Shown here in pieces: positions 1-5,859 of a stretch of 6,255 bases of DNA (the first letter of the stretch is position 1; each line of letters begins with the position of its first letter). A program made the translations under genes and the position numbers. Source of the DNA: Eudoraea sp. (GTDB lineage: Bacteria; Bacteroidota; Bacteroidia; Flavobacteriales; Flavobacteriaceae); contig JAHEBI010000161.1 in NCBI GenBank assembly GCA_024642325.1, positions 1 through 6,255 of the forward strand, written 5' to 3'. The notes beneath the pieces are model-generated. The model did no database searches and was not told the origin of the DNA. It worked only from the letters and a program-made list of their open reading frames with translations.

Positions 1-1
1 T

Positions 2-487
2 TCCAAAAGGACTGATTTTTCAGAAAAGAACGACATCGAAGAGCTATATGAACAAATCTATTGGAAAAAGGGAGCGACTGATAAGAGTACCGGGGAAAAG
101 ACACTTACACTTAAACAATTTGAATACAGGTATACCCCAAGGTTTATCCGAATAGCCAAACAACTGAAAAACAATACGATATATCACAAATATTTAAACC
201 TGCCTGAAAAGGGCAGGCATAATAAAGTGCTTATTGAAGCGTTAAAAAGAATGGACATAAATGCAAACATAAATTGGCCTTTGATGCACCTGGGATCAGC
301 CCATAGATATCTAAACACAGAGAACACTTCAATTGAGGCCACAGGGGGAACAAATTGGAAGGAATATTTGCCTCCAAGTTTTCAGAAGGTTGTATTTTTT
401 CCAAATTTATATTCAAAACAAGAGTTAAATAATTGGGGAAAGCAATGGGTGGATCATATCTTTAACCCGGAAAAAATCGAAAACTGA
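2..487 (+). CDS. Tryptophan 2,3-dioxygenase, C-terminal part (5' end outside window)
   Basis: The frame is open from the window edge to the TGA at 485-487 and gives the last 161 residues; about the first half of a usual ~300-residue bacterial enzyme is missing. The family is a cytosolic heme enzyme that opens the indole ring of L-tryptophan to N-formylkynurenine, the first step of the kynurenine pathway. The visible support is the C-terminal signature: NWPLMHLGSAHRYL (about fragment residues 95-108), then ATGGTNWKEYLPP, then a FFPNLYS segment near the end. The TGG turn corresponds to the GTGGSSG substrate loop of animal and Xanthomonas enzymes, and the His in MHLGSAH is in the right place for the proximal heme ligand; that residue assignment is inferred by alignment from memory. 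The internal ATG at 227 is not the gene start, because homologous sequence continues upstream. It is probably co-transcribed with the peptidase gene, which begins two bases after the stop. Confidence 0.85.
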   Translation, partial: SKRTDFSEKNDIEELYEQIYWKKGATDKSTGEKTLTLKQFEYRYTPRFIRIAKQLKNNTIYHKYLNLPEKGRHNKVLIEALKRMDINANINWPLMHLGSAHRYLNTENTSIEATGGTNWKEYLPPSFQKVVFFPNLYSKQELNNWGKQWVDHIFNPEKIEN

Positions 488-489
488 CC

Positions 490-1761
490 ATGTATAAATA
501 TTGGGGCACATTTTTATTACTTAGTATATTCATTTCCTGTAAAGACATTCAAACTAAAAAAGCAATTAGTGAAGTTACAGATATGGAAGTTTCTGATGAA
601 TTGTTGGCCGAGAAACAATTCGGATTCGATCTCAATGATTTTCTGGTAATACGTGATACCGTAAAACGGGGAGATAGTTTTGGAGAACTCATGATTCAAA
701 ACAATGTAGACTATCCTAAAATTGCCAAAGTATCTGAGGAATTTAGAGACACTTTTGACGTTCGAAAAATCAGAGTAGGTAAACCCTATTTTATTTTGAA
801 ATCTAAAGACACAACACAAGCCGCTCAGGTGTTTATCTATGAAAACGACCTCATCAATTTTACAGTTATAGACTTTCGGGACTCCGTTTTGGCTTATAAA
901 GATCGCAAGCATGTAAAATACGTGCAAAAGGAAGCCGCAGGTATAATTGAAACTTCACTTTCTGAGGCAATATTGGATCAGGGGATTGATTATAATATTA
1001 CCAATGACCTCTCTGAAATTTATGCCTGGACTGTAGATTTCTTTCGATTGCAAAAAGGAGATAAATTCAAGGTTATTTATAGGGAAAAGTATATTAACGA
1101 TACTGTTTATGCCGGCGCTGAACCAATTCAAGCGGCCTACTTTGAACATAATGGCACCCCTTTATATGCATTCGCCTATGAATCGGATTCCCTGAAAAAT
1201 ATTATTGATTATTTTGATGACGAAGCAAACAATCTTAGAAGGACTTTTTTAAGGGCTCCGGTTAAATTTAGCAGAATATCTTCCAGGTATAATTTAAAAA
1301 GAAAAATCCGCTATTACGGATATAAGGTCAGACCTCACAAAGGTACAGATTATGCCGCACCTGTGGGAACCCCTATTATGGCAACGGCCGATGGTACGGT
1401 TACTGAATCTACAAGAAAAGGAGGAAATGGAAAATACGTAAAAATAAGGCATAATGGCACTTATAGTACCCAGTACCTGCATATGAAAAGTCAAAAAGTA
1501 AAAAGAGGAGAGTTTGTAAGACAGGGAGATGTTATAGGATGGGTTGGCATGACTGGAAACACGGGAGGCCCGCACGTATGTTATCGTTTTTGGAGAAATG
1601 GTCGTCAGGTAGACCCACTTAAGGAAAAATTACCTCTTGCAGAACCTCTTCCTGAAGAATTAAGACCGGAATATTTCGAATATATCAGTCCGCAAAAAGT
1701 TCAGTTAGACTGCATTGAATTTCCCGTAAAACCCGATGAAGAATTGCTAACACTTAATTAA
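490..1761 (+). CDS. M23 (LytM-type) peptidase, putative lipoprotein
   Basis: This 423-residue protein is probably a cell-wall metallo-endopeptidase of the M23 family, which cuts peptide crosslinks in peptidoglycan. The N-terminus has a short hydrophobic signal ending in IFISC, so Cys17 is a likely lipidation site, although Phe at -3 makes the lipobox imperfect. The next residues (KDIQ) resemble the Lys-acidic export signal of surface lipoproteins in Flavobacteriia, so an outer-membrane location is possible. Residues 57-105 (VKRGDSFGELMIQNN onward) look like the LysM/OapA-like N-terminal domain of these proteins. The M23 domain spans about 270-378: HKGTD (His283, Asp287), YLHMKS (His331) and GPHVCYRFW (His362). 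The usual HxH is His362-Val-Cys364 here, so a zinc ligand appears changed from His to Cys. Substitution is compatible with metal binding but activity is unproven. The gene starts 2 bases after the dioxygenase stop and ends 4 bases before pgi, indicating an operon. The leader has no Shine-Dalgarno site. Confidence 0.9.
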   Translation: MYKYWGTFLLLSIFISCKDIQTKKAISEVTDMEVSDELLAEKQFGFDLNDFLVIRDTVKRGDSFGELMIQNNVDYPKIAKVSEEFRDTFDVRKIRVGKPYFILKSKDTTQAAQVFIYENDLINFTVIDFRDSVLAYKDRKHVKYVQKEAAGIIETSLSEAILDQGIDYNITNDLSEIYAWTVDFFRLQKGDKFKVIYREKYINDTVYAGAEPIQAAYFEHNGTPLYAFAYESDSLKNIIDYFDDEANNLRRTFLRAPVKFSRISSRYNLKRKIRYYGYKVRPHKGTDYAAPVGTPIMATADGTVTESTRKGGNGKYVKIRHNGTYSTQYLHMKSQKVKRGEFVRQGDVIGWVGMTGNTGGPHVCYRFWRNGRQVDPLKEKLPLAEPLPEELRPEYFEYISPQKVQLDCIEFPVKPDEELLTLN

Positions 1762-1765
1762 CTCA

Positions 1766-3403
1766 ATGCCATTAAAGAACACTAACCCAACAACTACCCC
1801 AGCCTGGAAATTACTCGAGGAGAATTATAAAGAAACAAAACACCTAAAACTTAAAGATCTCTTTGCCAAAGATTTAGCGCGCGCCAATAAATTCACTTTA
1901 AGGTTTCAAGATTTTTTTGTTGATTATTCCAAGAATAGAATTACAGACAAGACCTTGTCACTTTTATTGCAGCTTGCAGAGGAAGTGAATTTAAAGGATG
2001 CTATAGATAAAGAATTCAATGGCGACCTTATTAATCAAACGGAAGGCAGATCCGTACTCCATACTGCGCTTAGAGCAAAAGAAACAGATAGCATCATGGT
2101 TTCCGGAATAAATATTATGCCGGAGGTTTATCATGTAAAACACCAGATTCGTCAATTCTCCGAGGATGTCATTAAGGGCTATAAGAGAGGCCATACAGGA
2201 AAGGCATTTACCGACATAGTAAATATTGGTATAGGGGGTTCTGATTTGGGACCCTTAATGGTCACAGAAGCTCTTAAATATTATAAGAATCATCTCCGAA
2301 CACATTTTGTCAGTAATGTTGATGGCGATCATGTATATGAGATATTAAAGGAACTCGATCCGGAAACTACATTATTTATAATTGTTTCTAAAACTTTTAC
2401 GACTCAGGAAACCCTCAGTAATGCCAATACGATTAGAAATTGGTTTTTGAAATCCGCTTCGGAAGAAGATGTGGCAAAACATTTTTCCGCGGTTTCTACA
2501 AATACGGAGAAGATTAGTCAATTTGGGATAACTGATGAAAATGTATTTCCCATGTGGGATTGGGTCGGCGGAAGATTTTCACTCTGGAGCGCCGTAGGCT
2601 TATCAATTTCACTCGCAGTAGGATATGATAATTTTGAAGCTCTTTTGGTTGGGGCCAATGAGATGGATACCCATTTCAGGACCGCTGCTTTTGATGAAAA
2701 TATACCGGTTATACTGGCATTGTTAAGCATTTGGTACAATAATTTCTACGGGGCGGAAACAGAAGCCATTATTCCATATACACAATACCTAAACAGATTT
2801 TCGGCCTATCTGCAACAGGGAATGATGGAAAGTAACGGCAAGAGTGTGGACCGTGATGGAAATTTCATCAACTATCAGACAGGAACGATCATTTGGGGTG
2901 AACCGGGTACTAACGCACAACATGCTTTCTTTCAATTAATACATCAGGGGACAAAATTAATACCTGCAGATTTTATTGGTTTTAAGGAGTCATTACACGG
3001 CGATTCAGATCATCACAATAAATTAATGGCGAATTTCTTCGCTCAGACCGAGGCCCTTATGAATGGCAAAACCTCAGATGAGGTCAGGCAGGAATTGGAA
3101 TCTAAAGAAATGCCGCAAAATGAAATCGAGGCACTCATCCCATTTAAAACTTTTGAAGGAAATAAACCTACCAACACCCTGTTGATAAATAAACTTACCC
3201 CCAGGACATTGGGAATGTTAATCGCTATGTATGAGCACAAAATATTCGTACAGGGTATAGTCTGGAACATCTTTAGTTTTGATCAATGGGGGGTGGAATT
3301 AGGCAAACAACTTGCATCAAGAATATTGAAAGATATCAATGATTCCGATATTGCTAAACATGATAGTTCCACTTTAAATCTTTTACAATTCTTTAAGAAT
3401 TAA
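1766..3403 (+). CDS. pgi: Glucose-6-phosphate isomerase
   Basis: A complete 545-residue phosphoglucose isomerase, the usual length for the bacterial/eukaryotic long form. It interconverts glucose 6-phosphate and fructose 6-phosphate in the cytosol, serving glycolysis and gluconeogenesis. Two sugar-isomerase (SIS) regions are visible: NIGIGGSDLGP (153-163) and VSKTFTTQET (207-216), which bind the sugar phosphate. Both classical family signatures are intact: DWVGGRFSLWSAVG (265-278, with Arg270) and the C-terminal block around 498-514 ending FDQWGVELGK, with catalytic Lys514. Glu355 in MMESNGKS matches the proton-transfer glutamate of the rabbit enzyme, and His416/His417 before NKLMANFFAQTEAL supply the ring-opening histidine. 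The ATG lies 4 bases after the peptidase stop, and homology begins soon after it (WKLLEENY), so this start is well supported. Nothing is truncated or missing. It is the last gene of the apparent three-gene operon. Confidence 0.98.
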   Translation: MPLKNTNPTTTPAWKLLEENYKETKHLKLKDLFAKDLARANKFTLRFQDFFVDYSKNRITDKTLSLLLQLAEEVNLKDAIDKEFNGDLINQTEGRSVLHTALRAKETDSIMVSGINIMPEVYHVKHQIRQFSEDVIKGYKRGHTGKAFTDIVNIGIGGSDLGPLMVTEALKYYKNHLRTHFVSNVDGDHVYEILKELDPETTLFIIVSKTFTTQETLSNANTIRNWFLKSASEEDVAKHFSAVSTNTEKISQFGITDENVFPMWDWVGGRFSLWSAVGLSISLAVGYDNFEALLVGANEMDTHFRTAAFDENIPVILALLSIWYNNFYGAETEAIIPYTQYLNRFSAYLQQGMMESNGKSVDRDGNFINYQTGTIIWGEPGTNAQHAFFQLIHQGTKLIPADFIGFKESLHGDSDHHNKLMANFFAQTEALMNGKTSDEVRQELESKEMPQNEIEALIPFKTFEGNKPTNTLLINKLTPRTLGMLIAMYEHKIFVQGIVWNIFSFDQWGVELGKQLASRILKDINDSDIAKHDSSTLNLLQFFKN

Positions 3404-3413
3404 ATTGCCTTTT

Positions 3414-3438
3414 TTGGAATTCTTAGATATCATTCCAA
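3414..3438 (+). other. Small hairpin just downstream of pgi
   Basis: Perfect 7-bp inverted repeat, TTGGAAT (3414-3420) and ATTCCAA (3432-3438), around an 11-base loop, beginning 10 bases after the pgi stop. A T run lies before rather than after it, so it is not a classical Rho-independent terminator. It could stabilise the 3' end of the pgi mRNA or be a weak terminator. It is short enough that chance cannot be excluded. Confidence 0.35.
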
Positions 3439-3482
3439 TCAACTCTTTATTTGTCATTTATATTAAAACTCAAAGCTAAGTT

Positions 3483-3490
3483 TATTTTTG
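3483..3490 (+). promoter_or_regulatory. Candidate Bacteroidota -7 promoter box
   Basis: TATTTTTG matches the TAnnTTTG consensus for the primary sigma factor of Flavobacteriia at every fixed position. No TTG element lies at the expected 17-20 base distance upstream; the nearest (3451-3453) is 29 bases away, so support is partial. If used, transcription would start near 3497 and read the two hairpins at 3528-3612. A second possible pair lies slightly downstream: TTG at 3496-3498, then 18 bases, then a poorer TATGTATT box at 3517-3524, giving a start near 3531. The region is very AT-rich, so chance matches are likely. Confidence 0.25.
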
Positions 3491-3527
3491 TTTATTTGAC
3501 ATAATCTTAACGCAAGTATGTATTAAA

Positions 3528-3560
3528 GACTACTCTTTTCATGGAGAATCAAGAATAGTC
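3528..3560 (+). repeat. Imperfect inverted repeat (hairpin)
   Basis: GACTACTCTT (3528-3537) can pair with AAGAATAGTC (3551-3560) across a 13-base loop: nine Watson-Crick pairs and one internal C-A mismatch. It is not followed by a T tract, so it is not a terminator. It may be a structural element of a small RNA or 3' UTR, or a dyad bound by a regulator upstream of the 3653 gene. Confidence 0.4.
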
Positions 3561-3585
3561 AACATGATGAAAAATTAATTAGAAG

Positions 3586-3612
3586 AACCCAATATTTTTG
3601 GCTGGGTTTTTT
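3586..3612 (+). terminator. Rho-independent terminator
   Basis: AACCCA (3586-3591) and TGGGTT (3603-3608) form a 6-bp stem over an 11-base loop and run straight into a T tract (3607-3612). Weaker A-T and G-T pairs between 3582-3585 and 3609-3612 could lengthen the stem. Orientation fits plus-strand transcripts. It lies 183 bases after the pgi stop and 40 bases before the next start, so it ends either the long 3' UTR of the upstream operon or a small RNA made in this gap, and separates it from the genes at 3653-4698. Confidence 0.65.
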
Positions 3613-3652
3613 AATTCCTAAAATTCCGTATTTTTAGAAAAAATAAATCAAA

Positions 3653-4090
3653 ATGGAAATTTTACAAACGGCACATTCTTATCTGGCTTATGTGGTTCTG
3701 GCAATACTTTTTATTGCTGTGGCCAATGCAATTACAGGATTAATGGGCAACAGAATGTTTACACTGGAAAAGGATTTTAGGGTAAGTCTCTTTGCGCTTA
3801 TACTTTCCCATATTCAATTAATTCTGGGCCTGATTCTATTCTTTGTCTCATCCAATGGATTTTCCGCAATTAAAGAACTTGGAATGGGCGGTTTAAATTC
3901 AGCTGCCAGATTATTGGCAGTAGAACACCCATTTATCAATATAATAGCCATAGTTTTAATCACAATTGGCTGGTCTCGCCATAAAAAGTTTATGGAGGCC
4001 AAAAGAAAATTTAAAGCAATAGCCATTTTTTACGGCCTTGGGCTTGTTCTTATTCTAAGCAGGATACCATGGGGTCAGTGGTTTAACTAA
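3653..4090 (+). CDS. Small four-helix membrane protein, cytochrome b-like family (function unknown)
   Basis: A 145-residue protein with four predicted membrane helices at about residues 9-31, 43-66, 93-108 and 120-137, and a basic loop (RHKKFMEAKRKFK, 109-121) between helices 3 and 4 that by the positive-inside rule should face the cytoplasm. His8, His53, His92 and His110 lie at or near helix ends, and the C-terminal SRIPWGQWF is distinctive. I recall close relatives throughout Flavobacteriaceae carried as 'cytochrome B' or hypothetical proteins, but no CxxCH motif or other direct proof of heme is visible, so heme binding is only a possibility. The leader before the ATG is A-rich, as is common in this phylum. 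A TATTTTTA box at 3629-3636 (one mismatch to TAnnTTTG) may be its promoter, without a matching upstream element. The DUF1080 gene starts 14 bases after its stop, so the two are probably co-transcribed. Confidence 0.85.
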   Translation: MEILQTAHSYLAYVVLAILFIAVANAITGLMGNRMFTLEKDFRVSLFALILSHIQLILGLILFFVSSNGFSAIKELGMGGLNSAARLLAVEHPFINIIAIVLITIGWSRHKKFMEAKRKFKAIAIFYGLGLVLILSRIPWGQWFN

Positions 4091-4104
4091 TTAATACATA
4101 AATT

Positions 4105-4698
4105 ATGAAATTATTCAGCAGTCTTATAGCCTTGTTATTTAGCCTTGCGGTTCTTGCGCAGGAGCAATCTTTATTTAATGGAAATGATCTTACCGGATGG
4201 ACGATCTATGGCACGGAAAAGTGGTATGTAGAAGACGGACTTTTGGTTTCTGAAAGTGGCCCTGATGCACAATATGGGTATTTGGCCACGGACAAGCATT
4301 ATAAGGACTTTGTTATCACCCTTGAATTTTTGCAGGAAGCGGATGGGAATAGCGGGGTGTTTATAAGGTCCACCATTGATGGTACAAAAGTAAGTGGCTG
4401 GCAGGTTGAAGTTGCTCCAAAAGGCAATCATACCGGGGGTGTTTATGAATCCTATGGCAGGGGCTGGTTAATACAACCGAGTCCTGAAAAGGAGAGCGTA
4501 CTTAAAGAAGGGGCCTGGAACACTATGAAAATCAGGGTTGTGGGAGATGAACTTACCTCCTGGCTCAACGGAGTGGAAATGGTCTCTATTAAAGATGATA
4601 AAATTGGTGCCGGTGAAGGCTCAATTGCACTGCAAATTCATGACGGTGGAGGCATAAAAGTGAAATGGAGAAATATTAAAATTTCAAATCCGGATTAA
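4105..4698 (+). CDS. Exported DUF1080 / 3-keto-disaccharide hydrolase family protein
   Basis: A 197-residue single-domain protein of the PF06439 family (DUF1080), which has a concanavalin-like beta-sandwich fold and is linked to hydrolysis of 3-keto-glycosides; the true substrate here is unknown. A clear signal peptide (MKLFSSLIALLFSLAVLA, cleavage likely after Ala18) sends it to the periplasm or beyond; there is no lipobox cysteine. Family landmarks in order: LFNGNDLTGW (23-32), NSGVFIRS (82-89), GWQVEV (98-103), TGGVY (110-114), W138 in EGAWNTMKI, the WLNG turn (153-156), GSIALQIHDGG (172-182) and the closing KWRNIKI (187-193). The length matches the short stand-alone members. It follows the membrane protein gene by 14 bases and converges with the nuclease gene, 3 bases separating the stop codons. 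No sugar oxidase or transporter genes typical of a keto-sugar locus are visible nearby. Confidence 0.9.
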   Translation: MKLFSSLIALLFSLAVLAQEQSLFNGNDLTGWTIYGTEKWYVEDGLLVSESGPDAQYGYLATDKHYKDFVITLEFLQEADGNSGVFIRSTIDGTKVSGWQVEVAPKGNHTGGVYESYGRGWLIQPSPEKESVLKEGAWNTMKIRVVGDELTSWLNGVEMVSIKDDKIGAGEGSIALQIHDGGGIKVKWRNIKISNPD

Positions 4699-4701
4699 TA
4701 A

Positions 4702-5745
4702 TTAATTCGCTTGCTTAATTAGAAAGGCATATACCGGAAAATGATCACTATACCCACCGGTGTATCTTCCACCCACATACGTACGAAACGGATAGCCTTT
4801 GTAATTCCCTGTTTCAGTCTTCAGGAAGGTTGGGTGATAGATACCGGCTTTCCAAAAGGTGTATAGCTTCCTGTCTTTATTTATAAGGTTTTTTGATAAC
4901 AAAATTTGATCGAACAAATTCCATTGGTCCCTATAAGCAAGGGAACCTTCTCCCTTTTTATACATTGATTCCATGGGATTAAAGAATGCAGGACTTTGGA
5001 GGTTCTCCGTATCAGACAAGGTCAGTGAATTTTTTAAACTGCGATCGGTTGGATTGTCATTGAGATCCCCCATGCTTATTATTTTAGCTTCCAAATTCAG
5101 TCTCAGTACGGAATCTATTATTCTTCTATTTAGCCTGGCTGCAGCTTGCCTGTAGGGTTGGCTCCTGGCCACTCCTCCGCTGCGTGACGGCCAATGATTA
5201 ATAATAAAATAAAATTCTTCGCCTTCCAATAAACCGCCTACCACCAGTTGATCTCTGGTGTAATCTCGCTTGTCGGAATCATTAAATATTAGAAGTCTGT
5301 GGCTTTTAAATGATATGGGAATAAATCGGTCTCTTTTATATAATAAGGCGACGTCAATACCTCTTTCATCCGGGGAATCAAAATGAATAATATTTAGGCC
5401 ATAGGGTCTGAGAAATGGGTGATCTACCAGATCTTTAATTACTTTCAAATTCTCAACCTCACAAATCCCTACTATATCGGGGCAGGTCCTGGTAATTGCC
5501 TGCCCGATCTTTGAGATTACATCGGCTATATGAGCTATTTTTAAATTGTAGCGCTCCAATGTCCAGTTGTAATTTCCACCCGGGGTCATTTCATCATCAA
5601 AGTGTAATGAATCGTTGACCGTATCAAAAAGGTTTTCAACATTATAAAAAGCAATGGTAAATATACTATATCGATCCTTTTTTTGGGATTGTATACTATT
5701 TGATACCAGAAAAATAATAAAAAACCAACTCTTTAACCTCTTCAT
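4702..5745 (-). CDS. Exported endonuclease/exonuclease/phosphatase-fold protein
   Basis: A 347-residue protein of the metal-dependent endonuclease/exonuclease/phosphatase (DNase I-like) superfamily, which cleaves phosphodiester or phosphomonoester bonds. The catalytic set appears complete: Asn35 in FYNVENLFD, Glu96 in GICEVEN, His184 in NHWPSRSGG, Asp227 and Asn229 in GDLNDNP, Asp279 in FDQILLS, and the terminal YSDHFPV with Asp334/His335. The N-terminus (MKRLKSWFFIIFLVSNSIQS) is a basic-then-hydrophobic signal peptide with cleavage likely after Ser20, so it probably acts in the periplasm or outside the cell; no lipobox is seen. The FYNVENLFD opening and long GG-rich C-terminal segment (RTYVGGRYTGGYSD) are typical of the secreted bacteroidetal group, so extracellular DNA or RNA is a more likely target than DNA repair, but substrate cannot be read from sequence. 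It is transcribed divergently from the receptor gene at 5860 and convergently with the DUF1080 gene. Confidence 0.93.
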   Translation of the reverse strand: MKRLKSWFFIIFLVSNSIQSQKKDRYSIFTIAFYNVENLFDTVNDSLHFDDEMTPGGNYNWTLERYNLKIAHIADVISKIGQAITRTCPDIVGICEVENLKVIKDLVDHPFLRPYGLNIIHFDSPDERGIDVALLYKRDRFIPISFKSHRLLIFNDSDKRDYTRDQLVVGGLLEGEEFYFIINHWPSRSGGVARSQPYRQAAARLNRRIIDSVLRLNLEAKIISMGDLNDNPTDRSLKNSLTLSDTENLQSPAFFNPMESMYKKGEGSLAYRDQWNLFDQILLSKNLINKDRKLYTFWKAGIYHPTFLKTETGNYKGYPFRTYVGGRYTGGYSDHFPVYAFLIKQAN

Positions 5746-5859
5746 ATTTTATGAGCGTATTCAATTAGGGAAAATTCCTGATGGCAATTTATAACCCCGA
5801 GCCGCAAGCAATTTGCAGCGAATGGGAATACTTTAGGTCTGAATCTTGGGTCAATTTGT
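5746..5859. promoter_or_regulatory. Divergent intergenic region (promoters for nuclease and receptor genes)
   Basis: This 114-base gap must hold the promoter of the minus-strand nuclease and probably that of the plus-strand receptor. On the minus strand a TATAAATTG-like box (plus 5785-5793) has an ATTG about 15 bases upstream, a loose match to the Bacteroidota pattern. On the plus strand TCAATTTG (5851-5858) has one mismatch to TAnnTTTG but no good upstream partner. An imperfect dyad lies at 5803-5820 (outer CGC/GCG, inner GCAA/TTGC around one T), and the word GCAATTT recurs at 5784-5790 and 5808-5814. These may be operator elements; none is strong alone. Confidence 0.35.

Larger units (their letters stand above)
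3497..3612 (+). ncRNA. Possible small RNA between pgi and the membrane protein gene
   Basis: This stretch has no credible reading frame. It contains an imperfect hairpin (3528-3560) followed by a Rho-independent terminator (3586-3612), downstream of a promoter-like box at 3483-3490. That order (box, structured segment, terminator) is what a stand-alone small RNA of about 115 nt would look like. The alternative, equally consistent with the sequence, is that it is the 3' UTR of the upstream operon with its terminator. I do not recognise any named RNA family. The proposed 5' end is inferred from the promoter box and is uncertain by several bases or more. Confidence 0.25.

Noticed and set aside
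227..487. A stand-alone 86-residue protein beginning at the ATG at 227
   Set aside because: The same frame is open back to the window edge and the upstream residues belong to the tryptophan 2,3-dioxygenase family, so this ATG is internal.
517..927. 136-codon open frame on the minus strand
   Set aside because: It lies wholly opposite the M23 peptidase gene, its translation has no recognisable domain, and the plus-strand gene is certain.
1294..1575. 93-codon open frame on the minus strand
   Set aside because: It is antisense to the conserved catalytic part of the M23 domain; composition and lack of domains indicate a chance frame.
3496..3526. TTGACA at 3496-3501 followed by a TATTAA, resembling an E. 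coli sigma-70 promoter
   Set aside because: Bacteroidota primary promoters use a different -7 consensus, and the spacing to TATTAA (19 bases) is poor. Mentioned only as a possible TTG element in the promoter entry.
3564..3578. ATGATGAAAAATTAA as a possible tiny leader peptide
   Set aside because: It encodes only four residues with no ribosome-site context and no regulated codon run, so it is not distinguishable from chance.
4171..4431. 86-codon open frame on the minus strand
   Set aside because: It is antisense to the conserved DUF1080 coding sequence, with no supporting motif or leader.
4973..5155. 60-codon plus-strand frame with a hydrophobic end
   Set aside because: It is antisense to the nuclease gene, including the GDLNDNP-encoding region; the hydrophobic stretch is a by-product of the opposite strand's codons.
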